Shown one piece after another: positions 44,194 to 55,755 of a DNA stretch of 64,000 nucleotides (the first letter of the stretch is position 1; every line of letters begins with the position of its first letter). The position numbers and the translations under genes are program-made. Source of the stretch: Rhynchopus sp. YZ270_cl-10 (lineage: Eukaryota > Euglenozoa > Diplonemea > Diplonemida > Diplonemidae); the NCBI GenBank assembly GCA_964035575.1, contig OZ037925.1:558001-622000 (forward strand). Direction: 5' to 3'. The notes under the pieces were generated by a model, which saw nothing but the letters and a program-made list of their open reading frames with translations, had not been told where the DNA came from and ran no database searches.

Positions 44194-45204
44194 AAGGGGG
44201 GGTGGACCTATTATCCGGGTAGACCTATTATCCCTAGGATAATAGGTCCCCCTGTTTTGGAGTTAAATTTTAACTTTTTAACTTTTGGGATGGTAAAAAA
44301 AAATTTATTAAAAATTTGGGGTGGGATTCTGGCGTTCGGCCAGTTTGCGTGCTCGCTTTCATGCCGGTTTTGCCGGCACAGGCTGCAGCAAGGCCATCTT
44401 CCTTCCTGGCGTTGCAGCTGGGGTAGAGGGTGTTGAGGATGATGGTGGGGCTGGTTGGGCAGGTTGGGCTGCTTGTACTTCTGCTGCTGGGGCATCTATC
44501 TCCATCACCTCAGAGTCCGCAGGGCTGTCCGGCTGCTCCACCTCCAAGACCTTTTCCTTCACCTGCAGCAGCTCCTCCTTCACCTCGCCTTTGCGCACCT
44601 TTGCCTTTTGCGCTGAACATCGCGTCCAGGCGCTTTTTCCCCTTCGGGAGGGCTTTTGGCGGCTTTGCCGCCAAAAGCTCGCACCGTCGTCCTCGGTCTC
44701 GTCGTCTTCAATCACCATCACAGCATCCCGGAGAGCTTCCAGAGGTTCCGCAACACGCTAGCTAGCGCCGCAGGCGCACGGTACGTTACTTTTTTCTTTC
44801 GCTATGCTGCATTCCACCATCCGGTAAAATAGAAGAAAATTGTCTCCTACGAATAGAATTCTGTGGGGGGTAGGTGAGAGGCGGTCGGAGCCCCCGCCCC
44901 TCACCTACCCCCACCCCAGCCCCAATCCAAAACCCAAATTACCTCCGTATGGACACGTATGGATTCCACCTTTTCAAAAACAATTCACGTATGGATCTCC
45001 ATACGTTCCTCACGTGGAGCGTAAGCTCTGGTTCACAGGATAGTGCATGTTTAAGGATAAAAAGGGGGGGGAAAGAGTGACCGGGATAGCAGCGGGATAA
45101 CAGCGGGATAACAGCGGGATAATAACAATTTTTAATCTACTTAAAATTTGGTCTGAAAACGAAAATCTGAAATTTTATGGTGGATAATAGGTCCACCGTC
45201 CCTT
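44194..45204. mobile_element. TA-flanked transposon (element D), 1,011 bp, inserted in the ATPase gene
   Basis: Left terminus AAGGGGGGGTGGACCTATTA; right terminus read inwards AAGGGACGGTGGACCTATTA. TA duplications lie at 44192-44193 and 45205-45206. Near the left end a hairpin (GACCTATTATCC..GGATAATAGGTC) mirrors that of the orphan terminus in element A. Positions about 44818-45035 match the interior of element A in inverted orientation. No transposase is visible. It is probably mobilised in trans. Confidence 0.9.
44359..44718 (-). CDS. Acidic, Pro-rich hypothetical protein inside element D
   Basis: A 119-aa frame from ATG 44718, open further upstream to 44760 with protein-like content (AEPLEALRDAVMVIEDDETE) and then closed by TAG. 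The N-terminus is acidic, the middle is Lys/Glu-rich, and the end has Ala-Gln-Pro and Ser-Thr-Pro runs. It could be a captured host exon fragment. It is unlike a transposase. No family recognised. Confidence 0.3.
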   Translation of the reverse strand: MVIEDDETEDDGASFWRQSRQKPSRRGKSAWTRCSAQKAKVRKGEVKEELLQVKEKVLEVEQPDSPADSEVMEIDAPAAEVQAAQPAQPAPPSSSTPSTPAATPGRKMALLQPVPAKPA

Positions 45205-45675
45205 TACAGGTCAATGAACTCTCTCTGTTTCTTCTCCATCACAATGTCATCCAACAACACAAGGTTCTTCTGGTTGGGGTCAAGGTCCTCCACATCGAAC
45301 TCATCTACACTGTCGAAGAACTCTGCTGTTGGCTTCAAGGCTTCTAAGGTCTCGTCAATCTTCTCCTCACTCACCTTCTTCTTCTTCAACTCCCGTTCCA
45401 GCTCACTTCGTATCGTCTCGTCAATGCCTGCAAAGTGCTTCATCATAACCTGGTAGATCGGTTGGTGCAGTGTTGTGCTGATAACGAAGACCCTGTCAAA
45501 CGGTAACTTCAACTCCTTGTTCATCAGCATGTTCCCCATCACTGTGCTCTTCCCACACCCAGAAGATCCGACAGACAACATCCTAAACGGCCACGACGGG
45601 AGAAGCTTTGAGTGTTCATCATCCTCGGGTGCATCATTCTTCGTAACATAATTGTGTATCATTTTCAATAAGAAA

Positions 45676-46371
45676 ATGCAGCTGAACAACACATCATCTC
45701 TCGAGAAACTTCTTCTTGATATAGATAGACTGAAGGACTCCATAGCACACCAACGCTCTGATGCTCTCAACAAACAAGAACAAGAAACCCTGAATGGTCC
45801 GCCGATCACGACTTCAGATGAGGGTATGCAGACCGATAACTTCTTAGCACACCTTCTCGCACCAACATCACACATACCATCACAACCGATGACAACCTCT
45901 ACATCCACATCACACCCGATGACATCCTCGGGTGCTTCAGACCAGACAGAAGGTACAGAAGCTTTATCACATACGGACACGGGTAGTATGCAGACCCCGA
46001 ATATGGGACCGACTGCGAATTTGACACCCTTCACTGGTGATATATTTCCTTCACTTACACAGTCAATCGCAGCGTTGAAGGGGAACAAGGGGAACAAAGG
46101 AGACAAAGGTGCCAAAGGAAAGGGTAAAGGAGGTAAGACTGGGAATGGTCTCAGGAGCGAAGCACCATCGAGGAGTGAAACCCCGAGTCTGTACCAAATG
46201 AACACAGCAGGTGCAATGAATAGACTGATGCTGTTGATAGGAGGAAAGAAGGCAGGAAACACAAGTCAGGCTATAAAACAAGAAGCAGCCAATATTCTTG
46301 ACTGGCTTCTCAACAACAATAAGATAAATGTAGATGAACATAAACTCCTCACACAAGAAATCAACTCCTAA
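45676..46371 (+). CDS. Hypothetical viral-element protein with Lys/Gly linker
   Basis: A 231-aa frame from ATG 45676 (an earlier TTG is ignored). An N-terminal helix (1-35) is followed by a Ser/Thr/Pro-rich disordered region with repeats of PMTTSTSTSHPMTSS type. A strongly basic KGNKGNKGDKGAKGKGKGGK follows, then a C-terminal helical domain (about 170-231). The layout would suit a DNA- or capsid-associated core protein, but homology is not recognised. It ends 2 bp before the next gene's ATG, indicating a shared transcription unit. Confidence 0.6.
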   Translation: MQLNNTSSLEKLLLDIDRLKDSIAHQRSDALNKQEQETLNGPPITTSDEGMQTDNFLAHLLAPTSHIPSQPMTTSTSTSHPMTSSGASDQTEGTEALSHTDTGSMQTPNMGPTANLTPFTGDIFPSLTQSIAALKGNKGNKGDKGAKGKGKGGKTGNGLRSEAPSRSETPSLYQMNTAGAMNRLMLLIGGKKAGNTSQAIKQEAANILDWLLNNNKINVDEHKLLTQEINS

Positions 46372-46373
46372 AA

Positions 46374-47114
46374 ATGGAACAACTCTCACTCTTTGTATCC
46401 TCTGAAGGAGAGCCAATCTCCACTGACTTCACTGTTGCCTACAACCCTCCCATATACCTTGACGAAGGTGACAACTACGAGATCAGCCTCATCAAGAGCA
46501 GTCAGTACTACTCATGGACAAACATCAGCCAGCAGCAAGGCAACAACTTCTTTGAGTGGAGTCGTGACAACGGTTCTTCATGGGAAACAATAGTGTTCGG
46601 TGACGGGAACTACAGCATCTCTGAGATCAACGACGACATACCATCGGAAATCACAATCGAGCCCATCCTAGCCCTGCAGAAGATTAAGATCACCCTACCT
46701 GCTAACTATCAAGTGAACTTCAGAACAGGATCCTTCTATGGCATCTTAGGCTTTGCTGAGAACACCATCATAAGTGCAGGTGTGAACATTGCGCCTCACG
46801 TCGCAGACATCACGAACGGAATCCAAGCAGTTGTTGTACACTGTGATCTTGTGAACCCAAAGTACTCTTACCACAACACAGGCACATCAGGCACCAAGTC
46901 GCAAATCTTGTATGTTGTCAGCCCACTATCCCTCCCTCCTAGTAGTTTGTACAACGTGGTAGAACCTGGCAGCTCGTACTATGTCCCCACCAACAAGACC
47001 CAGATCAACAGCATAAGGTTCTGGCTCACAGACCAGAATGGGAAGCACATCAACAACCAAGGGGAGAACGTCAACAATCATGGTATCCTTCGTAAAGCAA
47101 AATCTTCGTACTAA
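46374..47114 (+). CDS. Probable virion structural protein (minor capsid/penton-like candidate)
   Basis: A 246-aa protein with no signal peptide or membrane segment and a strongly alternating, beta-rich pattern (ITLPANYQVNFRTGSFYGILG; QAVVVHCDLVNP). The final motif is NSIRFWLTDQNGKHINNQGE. The order 'buried strands, CDLV, ILYVVSPL, then DQNG near the end' resembles jelly-roll-like proteins that sit beside A32-type ATPases in Polinton-like elements of protists and invertebrates. The exact role (penton, minor capsid or fibre) is inference. It is intact, unlike the ATPase. Confidence 0.5.
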   Translation: MEQLSLFVSSEGEPISTDFTVAYNPPIYLDEGDNYEISLIKSSQYYSWTNISQQQGNNFFEWSRDNGSSWETIVFGDGNYSISEINDDIPSEITIEPILALQKIKITLPANYQVNFRTGSFYGILGFAENTIISAGVNIAPHVADITNGIQAVVVHCDLVNPKYSYHNTGTSGTKSQILYVVSPLSLPPSSLYNVVEPGSSYYVPTNKTQINSIRFWLTDQNGKHINNQGENVNNHGILRKAKSSY

Positions 47115-47328
47115 AAAAACGTCATCGTGGTCAAATCTAGTGAGGGATAGTGAAAGGGTATCAAGGAGGAAGAGAACCTGGAGTGACTTGGTGGAGGGTA
47201 GTGGGGTAGATATGGAGGAGAAGCAAGAGAAGCAAGAAGAAAGAGACAACAAGAAGGTGCTTTATGTACTGGCTGACATCTCTAAGAGGAATAATGTTGT
47301 CTTTGGGAATGGGTTGGTCACAATATAA
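47080..47328 (+). CDS. Small basic/charged protein at the edge of the element, hypothetical
   Basis: An 82-aa frame (ATG 47080) that overlaps the end of the preceding gene by 35 bp in another frame. The N-terminal half is basic and aromatic (RRKRTWSDLVEG) and the C-terminal half is charged (KQEKQEERDNKK). It ends 48 bp before the satellite. Compact overlap is usual for viral genes, but the frame could also be chance. No family recognised. Confidence 0.35.
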   Translation: MVSFVKQNLRTKKTSSWSNLVRDSERVSRRKRTWSDLVEGSGVDMEEKQEKQEERDNKKVLYVLADISKRNNVVFGNGLVTI

Positions 47329-47375
47329 GTGTGCCTATACATATCTCTGCGATATGGGTGGCATTTCTTTGCTTA

Positions 47376-50300
47376 GAACGCGTCCAAAACAACGCGTCGC
47401 AAACGGCGCGATAGAACGCGTCCAAAACAACGCGCCGAAAACAGCGCGATAGAACGCGGCCAAAACAACGCGTCGAAAACAGCGCGATAGAACGCGGCTA
47501 AAACAACGCGTCGAAAACAGCGCGATAGAACGCGTCGAAAACAACGCGTCGAAAACAGCGCGATAGAACGCGGCCACAACAACGCGTCGAAAACGGCGCG
47601 ATGAAACGCGGCCACAACAACGCGTCGAAAACAGCGCGATAGAACGCGTCTAAAACAACGCGTCGAAAACAGCGCGATAGAACGCGTCGAAAACAACGCG
47701 TCGAAAACAGCGCGATAGAACGCGGCCACAACAACGCGTCGAAAACAGCGCGATAGAACGCGTCTAAAACAACGCGTCGAAAACAGCGCGATAGAACGCG
47801 TCGAAAACAACGCGTCGAAAACAGCGCGATAGAACGCGGCCACAACAACGCGTCGAAAACGGCGCGATGAAACGCGGCCACAACAACGCGTCGAAAACAG
47901 CGCGATAGAACGCGTCCAAAACAACGCGTCGAGAACAGTGCGATAGAACGCGGCCACAACAACGCGTCGAAAACAGCGCGATAGAACGCGGCCAAAACAA
48001 CGCGTCGAAAACAGCGCGATGAAACGCGGCCACAACAACGCGTCGAAAACAGCGCGATGAAACGCGGCCAAAACAACGCGTCGAAAACAGCGCGATAGAA
48101 CGCGTCCAAAACAACGCGTCGAAAACAGCGCGATAGAACGCGGCCAAAACAACGCGTCGAAAACAGCGCGATGAAACGCGGCCACAACAACGCGTCGAAA
48201 ACGGCGCGAAAGAACGCGTCCAAAACAACGCGTCGAAAACAGCGCGATAGAACGCGTCCAAAACAACGCGTCGAAAACAGCGCGATGAAACGCGGCCACA
48301 ACAACGCGTCGAAAACAGCGCGATAGAACGCGTCCAAAACAACGCGTCGAAAACAGCGCGATAGAACGCGGCCACAACAACGCGTCGAAAACAGCGCGAT
48401 GAAACGCGGCCACAACAACGCTCCGAAAACAGCGCGATAGAACGCGGCCAAAACAACGCGTCGAAAACAGCGCGATGAAACGCGGCCAAAACAACGCGTC
48501 GAAAACAGCGCGATAGAACGCGGCCAAAACAACGCGTCGAAAACAGCGCGATAGAACGCAGCCACAACAACGCGTCGAAAACAGCGTGATAGAATGCTGC
48601 CAAAACAACGCGTCGAAAACAGCGCGATGAAACGCGGCCACAACAACGCGTCGAAAACAGCGTGATAGAATGCTGCCAAAACAACGCGTCGAAAACAGCG
48701 CGATGAAACGCGGCCACAACAACGCGTCGAAAACAGCGCGATAGAACGCAGCCACAACAACGCGTCGAAAACAGCGTGATAGAATGCTGCCAAAACAACG
48801 CGTCGAAAACAGCGCGATGAAACGCGGCCACAACAACGCGTCGAAAACAGCGTGATAGAATGCTGCCAAAACAACGCGTCGAAAACAGCGCGATGAAACG
48901 CGGCCACAACAACGCGTCGAAAACAGCGCGATAGAACGCGTCCAAAACAACGCGTCGAGAACAGTGCGATAGAACGCGGCCACAACAACGCGTCGAAAAC
49001 AGCGCGATAGAACGCGGCCAAAACAACGCGTCGAAAACAGCGCGATGAAACGCGGCCACAACAACGCGTCGAAAACAGCGCGATGAAACGCGGCCACAAC
49101 AACGCGTCGAAAACAGCGCGATAGAACGCAGCCACAACAACGCGTCGAAAACAGCGCGATAGAACGCGGCCACAACAACGCGTCGAAAACAGCGCGATAG
49201 AACGCGTCCAAAACAACGCGTCGAAAACAGCGCGATAGAACGCGGCCAAAACAACGCGTCGAAAACAGCGCGATGAAACGCGGCCAAAACAACGCGTCGA
49301 AAACAGCGCGATGAAACGCGGCCAAAACAACGCGTCGAAAACAGCGCGATGAAACGCGGCCACAACAACGCGCCGAAAACAGCGCGATAGAACGCGGCCA
49401 AAACAACGCGTCGAAAACAGCGCGATAGAACGCAGCCACAACAACGCGTCGAAAACAGCGTGATAGAATGCTGCCAAAACAACGCGTCGAAAACAGCGCG
49501 ATGAAACGCGGCCACAACAACGCGTCGAAAACAGCGTGATAGAATGCTGCCAAAACAACGCGTCGAAAACAGCGCGATGAAACGCGGCCACAACAACGCG
49601 TCGAAAACAGCGCGATAGAACGCAGCCACAACAACGCGTCGAAAACAGCGTGATAGAATGCTGCCAAAACAACGCGTCGAAAACAGCGCGATAGAACGCG
49701 TCCAAAACAACGCGTCGAAAACAGCGCGATGAAACGCGGCCACAACAACGCGTCGAAAACAGCGCGATAGACCGCGGCCAAAACAACGCGTCGAAAACAG
49801 CGCGATAGAACGCGGCCACAACAACGCGTCGAAAACAGCGCGATAGACCGCGGCCAAAACAACGCGTCGAAAACAGCGCGATAGAACGCGGCCACAACAA
49901 CGCGTCGAAAACAGCGCGATAGAACGGGGCCAAAACAACGCGTCGAAAACAGCGCGATAGAACGCGGCCAAAACAACGCGTCGAAAACAGCGCGATAGAA
50001 CGCGGCCACAACAACGCGTCGAAAACAGCGCGATAGAACGCGGCCAAACAACGCGTCGAAAACAGCGCGATAGAACGCGTCGAAAACAGCGCGATAGAAC
50101 GCGGCCACAACAACGCGTCGAAAACAGCGCGATAGAACGCGGCCACAACAACCCGTTGAAAACAGCGCGATAGAACGCTGCCACAACAACGCGTCGAAAA
50201 CAGCGCGATGAAACGCGGCCAAAACAACGCGTCGAAAACAGCGCGATAGAACGCTGCCACAACAACGCGTCGAAAACAGCGCGATAGAACTCGGCCAAAA

Positions 50301-53300
50301 CAACGCGTCGAAAACAGCGCGATAGAACGCGTCGAAAACAACGCGTCGAAAACAGCGCGATGAAACGCGGCCACAACAACGCGTCGAAAACAGCGCGATG
50401 AAACGCGGCCAAAACAACTCGTCGAAAACAGCGCGATGAAACGCGGCCACAACAACGCGTCGAAAACAGCGCGATAGAACGCGTCCAAAACAACGCGTCG
50501 AAAACAGCGCGATGAAACGCGGCCACAACAACGCGTCGAAAACAGCGCGATAGAACGCGGCCAAAACAACGCGTCGAAAACAGCGCGATAGAACGCGTCC
50601 AAAACAACGCGTCGAAAACAGCGCGATGAAACGCGGCCAAAACAACGCGTCGAAAACAGCGCGATAGAACGCGTCCAAAACAACGCGTCGAAAACAGCGC
50701 GATGAAACGCGGCCAAAACAACTCGTCGAAAACAGCGCGATGAAACGCGGCCACAACAACGCGTCGAAAACAGCGCGATAGAACGCGTCCAAAACAACGC
50801 GTCGAAAACAGCGCGATAGAACGCGTCCAAAACAACGCGTCGAAAACAGCGCGATGAAACGCGGCCAAAACAACTCGTCGAAAACAGCGCGATGAAACGC
50901 GGCCACAACAACGCGTCGAAAACAGCGCGATAGAACGCGTCCAAAACAACGCGTCGAAAACAGCGCGATAGAACGCGGCCAAAACAACGCGTCGAAAACA
51001 GCGCGATAGAACGCGTCGAAAACAGCGCGATAGAACGCGGCCACAACAACGCGTCGAAAACAGCGCGATGAAACGCGGCCACAACAACGCGTCGAAAACA
51101 GCGCGATGAAACGCGGCCACAACAACGCGTCGAAAACAGCGCGATAGAACGCGGCCACAACAACGCGTCGAAAACAGCGCGATGAAACGCGGCCACAACA
51201 ACGCGTCGAAAACAGTGCGATAGAACGCGGCCACAACAACGCGTCGAAAACAGCGCGATGAAACGCGGCCAAAACAACGCGTCGAAAACAGCGCGATAGA
51301 ACGCGGCCAAAACAACGCGTCGAAAACAGCGCGATAGAACGCGTCGAAAACAGCGCGATAGAACGCGTCGAAAACAGCGCGATAGAACGCGGCCACAACA
51401 ACGCGTCGAAAACAGCGCGATGAAACGCGGCCACAACAACGCGTCGAAAACAGCGCGATAGAACGCGGCCACAACAACGCGTCGAAAACAGCGCGATAGA
51501 ACGCAGCCACAACAACGCGTCGAAAACAGCGCGATAGAACGCGGCCAAAACAACGCGTCGAAAACAGCGCGATAGAACGCGGCCACAACAACGCGTCGAA
51601 AACAGCGCGATGAAACGCGGCCACAACAACGCGTCGAAAACAGCGCGATAGAACGCGGCCACAACAACGCGTCGAAAACAGCGCGATAGAACGCGTCCAA
51701 AACAACGCGTCGAAAACAGCGCGATGAAACGCGGCCACAACAACGCGTCGAAAACAGCGCGATAGACCGCGGCCACAACAACGCGTCGAAAACAGCGCGA
51801 TGAAACGCGGCCACAACAACGCGTCGAAAACAGCGCGATAGAACGCGGCCACAACAACGCGTCGAAAACAGCGCGATGAAACGCGGCCAAAACAACGCGT
51901 CGAAAACAGCGCGATAGAACGCGGCCAAAACAACGCGTCGAAAACAGCGCGATAGAACGCGGCCAAAACAACGCGTCGAAAACAGCGCGATAGAACGCGT
52001 CGAAAACAGCGCGATAGAACGCGGCCACAACAACGCGTCGAAAACAGCGCGATGAAACGCGGCCACAACAACGCGTCGAAAACAGCGCGATAGAACGCAG
52101 CCACAACAACGCGTCGAAAACAGCGCGATAGAACGCGGCCAAAACAACGCGTCGAAAACAGCGCGATAGAACGCGGCCACAACAACGCTCCGAAAACAGC
52201 GCGATAGAACGGGGCCACAACAACGCGTCGAAAACAGCGCGATGAAACGCGGCCACAACAACGCGTCGAAAACAGCGCGATAGACCGCGGCCAAAACAAC
52301 GCGTCGAAAACAGCGCGATAGAACGCGGCCAAAACAACGCGTCGAAAACAGCGCGATAGAACGCGGCCAAAACAACGCGTCGAAAACATCGCGATAGAAC
52401 GCGTCGAAAACAGCGCGATAGAACGCGGCCACAACAACGCGTCGAAAACAGCGCGATAGAACGCGGCCACAACAACGCGTCGAAAACAGCGTGATAGAAT
52501 GCTGCCAAAACAACGCGTCGAAAACAGCGTGATAGAATGCTGCCAAAACAACGCGTCGAAAACAGCGCGATGAAACGCGGCCACAACAACGCGTCGAAAA
52601 CAGCGCGATAGACCGCGGCCAAAACAACGCGTCGAAAACAGCGCGATAGAACGCTGCCACAACAACGCGTCGAAAACAGCGCGATAGAACGCTGCCACAA
52701 CAACGCGTCGAAAACAGCGCGATGAAACGCGGCCACAACAACGCGTCGAAAACAGCGCGATAGACCGCGGCCAAAACAACGCGTCGAAAACAGCGCGATA
52801 GAACGCGGCCACAACAACGCGTCGAAAACAGCGCGATAGAACGCGTCCAAAACAACGCGTCGAAAACAGCGCGATGAAACGCGGCCAAAACAACGCGTCG
52901 AAAACAGCGCGATGAAACGCGGCCACAACAAGGCGTCGAAAACAGCGTGATATAACGCGGCCAAAACAACGCGTCGAAAACAGCGCGATAGAACGCGGCC
53001 ACAACAACGCGCCGAAAACAGCGCGATAGAACGCGGCCAAAACAACGCGTCGAAAACAGCGCGATAGAACGCAGCCACAACAACGCGTCGAAAACAGCGC
53101 GATAGAACGCAGCCACAACAACGCGTCGAAAACAGCGCGATGAAACGCGGCCAAAACAACGCGTCGAAAACAGCGCGATGAAACGCGGCCACAACAACGC
53201 GTCGAAAACAGCGTGATAGAATGCTGCCAAAACAACGCGTCGAAAACAGCGCGATGAAACGCGGCCACAACAACGCGTCGAAAACAGCGCGATAGACCGC

Positions 53301-55729
53301 GGCCAAAACAACGCGTCGAAAACAGCGCGATAGAACGCGGCCACAACAACGCGTCGAAAACAGCGCGATAGACCGCGGCCAAAACAACGCGTCGAAAACA
53401 GCGCGATAGAACGCGGCCACAACAACGCTCCGAAAACAGCGCGATAGAACGGGGCCAAAACAACGCGTCGAAAACAGCGCGATAGAACGCGTCCAAAACA
53501 ACGCGTCGAAAACAGCGCGATAGACCGCGGCCAAAACAACGCGTCGAAAACAGCGCGATAGAACGCGGCCACAACAACGCGCCGAAAACAGCGCGATAGA
53601 CCGCGGCCAAAACAACGCGTCGAAAACAGCGCGATAGAACGCGTCCAAAACAACGCGTCGAAAACAGCGCGATAGAACGCGGCCACAACAACGCGTCGAA
53701 AACAGCGCGATAGAACGCGTCCAAAACAACGCGTCGAAAACAGCGCGATAGAACGCGGCCAAAACAACGCGTCGAAAACAGCGCGATGAAACGCGGCCAA
53801 AACAACGCGTCGAAAACAGCGCGATGAAACGCGGCCACAACAACGCGTCGAAAACAGCGCGATAGAACGCGGCCACAACAACGCGTCGAAAACAGCGCGA
53901 TAGAACGCGTCCAAAACAACGCGTCGAAAACAGCGCGATAGAACGCGGCCAAAACAACGCGTCGAAAACAGCGCGATGAAACGCGGCCAAAACAACGCGT
54001 CGAAAACAGCGCGATGAAACGCGGCCACAACAACGCGTCGAAAACAGCGCGATAGAACGCAGCCACAACAACGCGTCGAAAACAGCGCGATAGAACGCGG
54101 CCACAACAACGCGTCGAAAACAGCGCGATAGAACGCGTCCAAAACAACGCGTCGAAAACAGCGCGATAGAACGCGGCCAAAACAACGCGTCGAAAACAGC
54201 GCGATGAAACGCGGCCAAAACAACGCGTCGAAAACAGCGCGATGAAACGCGGCCACAACAACGCGCCGAAAACAGCGCGATAGAACGCGGCCAAAACAAC
54301 GCGTCGAAAACAGCGCGATAGAACGCAGCCACAACAACGCGTCGAAAACAGCGTGATAGAATGCTGCCAAAACAACGCGTCGAAAACAGCGCGATGAAAC
54401 GCGGCCACAACAACGCGTCGAAAACAGCGTGATAGAATGCTGCCAAAACAACGCGTCGAAAACAGCGTGATAGAATGCTGCCAAAACAACGCGTCGAAAA
54501 CAGCGCGATAGAACGCGTCCAAAACAACGCGTCGAAAACAGCGCGATGAAACGCGGCCACAACAACGCGTCGAAAACAGCGCGATAGAACGCAGCCACAA
54601 CAACGCGTCGAAAACAGCGTGATAGAATGCTGCCAAAACAACGCGTCGAAAACAGCGCGATAGAACGCGTCCAAAACAACGCGTCGAAAACAGCGCGATG
54701 AAACGCGGCCACAACAACGCGTCGAAAACAGCGCGATAGACCGCGGCCAAAACAACGCGTCGAAAACAGCGCGATAGAACGCGGCCACAACAACGCGTCG
54801 AAAACAGCGCGATAGACCGCGGCCAAAACAACGCGTCGAAAACAGCGCGATAGAACGCGGCCACAACAACGCGTCGAAAACAGCGTGATAGAATGCTGCC
54901 AAAACAACGCGTCGAAAACAGCGCGATAGAACGCGGCCACAACAACGCGTCGAAAACAGCGCGATAGAACTCGGCCAAAACAACGCGTCGAAAACAGCGC
55001 GATAGAACGCGGCCACAACAACGCGTCGAAAACAGCGCGATAGAACGCGTCCAAAACAACGCGTCGAAAACAGCGCGATAGAACGCGTCCAAAACAACGC
55101 GTCGAAAACAGCGCGATGAAACGCGTCCTAAACAACGCGTCGAAAACAGCGCGATAGAACGCAGCCACAACAACGCGTCGAAAACAGCGCGATAGAACGC
55201 AGCCACAACAACGCGTCGAAAACAGCGCGATAGAACGCGGCCACAACAACGCGTCGAAAACAGCGCGATAGAACGCGTCCAAAACAACGCGTCGAAAACA
55301 GCGCGATAGAACGCGGCCACAACAACGCGTCGAAAACAGCGCGATAGAACGCAGCCACAACAACGCGTCGAAAACAGCGCGATAGAACGCGTCCAAAACA
55401 ACGCGTCGAAAACAGCGCGATAGAACGCGGCCACAACAACGCGACGAAAACAGCGCGATGAAACGCGGCCACAACAACGCGTCGAAAACAGCGCGATAGA
55501 ACGCGGCCAAAACAACGCGTCGAAAACAGCGCGATAGAACGCGGCCACAACAACGCGTCGAAAACAGCGCGATAGACCGCGGCCAAAACAACGCGTCGAA
55601 AACAGCGCGATAGAACGCGGCCACAACAACGCGACGAAAACAGCGCGATGAAACGCGGCCACAACAACGCGTCGAAAACAGCGCGATAGAACGCGGCCAC
55701 AACAACGCGTCGAAAACAGCGTGATAGAA
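47376..55729. repeat. 38-bp satellite, block 1, about 220 units
   Basis: Tandem units of 38 bp, each with AACAACGCGTCGAAAACAGC and an MluI site ACGCGT. Variation is confined mainly to a few positions: GATAG or GATGA, GCGG/GCAG/GCGT/GCTG before CC, and A or C after CC. Some units are shortened to 24 bp (for example near 50075, 51010, 51340-51380, 52000 and 52400). The minus strand is open in all three frames for more than 2,500 codons, which is a property of the repeat, not a gene. Confidence 0.98.
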
Positions 55730-55731
55730 TT

Positions 55732-55755
55732 CTAGAAAACACTTGTGTTTTCTAG
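55732..55755. other. Palindrome at the satellite/spacer boundary
   Basis: CTAGAAAACAC and GTGTTTTCTAG, 11-bp arms around TT. The same sequence recurs 3,367 bp further on at 59099-59122. The palindrome begins one or two bases after the last satellite unit in both copies, so it marks the array boundary. Confidence 0.9.

Larger units (their letters stand above)
43909..45662 (-). pseudogene. Viral packaging ATPase (A32/FtsK-HerA type) split by a transposon
   Basis: The amino part (ATG 45662 to 45205) carries the Walker A motif VGSSGCGKST and the Walker B NLVLLDDI. It stops at once where element D begins. The carboxy part (44191 to 43909) starts on the other side of element D and holds the family's SQSFFDTPKVIRQN motif. 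Leaving out element D and one TA, the two parts total 741 nt, exactly 247 codons in one frame. The protein of 246 aa is normal for these DNA-packaging motors. As it stands the gene is interrupted and presumably inactive unless the insertion is removed. The start lies 13 bp from the divergent plus-strand gene. Confidence 0.85.
41919..47328. mobile_element. Remnant of a Polinton-like virus / large DNA transposon
   Basis: A compact block, unlike the sparse host genes. A packaging ATPase and an HNH-nuclease gene lie on the minus strand, 11 bp apart. Divergently, 13 bp from the ATPase start, come three plus-strand frames spaced 2 bp apart or overlapping. An A32-type ATPase beside beta-rich structural-looking genes is the signature of Polintons and relatives. 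No major capsid protein, DNA polymerase, integrase or maturation protease is visible. The right side stops at the satellite and the left at transposon repeats, so it is truncated. Its host is the protist. Confidence 0.65.

Noticed and set aside
45663..46262. Amino-terminal extension of the ATPase frame upstream of 45662
   Set aside because: Antisense to the plus-strand gene at 45676-46371, of a composition unlike ATPases. The ATG at 45662 gives the family's normal length.
47373..55705. Three overlapping minus-strand frames of about 2,570-2,735 codons, and shorter ones at 57013-59109 and 60380-63997
   Set aside because: They are produced by a 38-bp satellite that lacks stops on one strand. 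All three frames give the same cyclic peptide, and no start, domain or splice context supports a protein.
47376..55729. CRISPR-like array interpretation of the 38-bp repeats
   Set aside because: There are no unique spacers between repeats and no cas genes. The units are contiguous and the context is eukaryotic.
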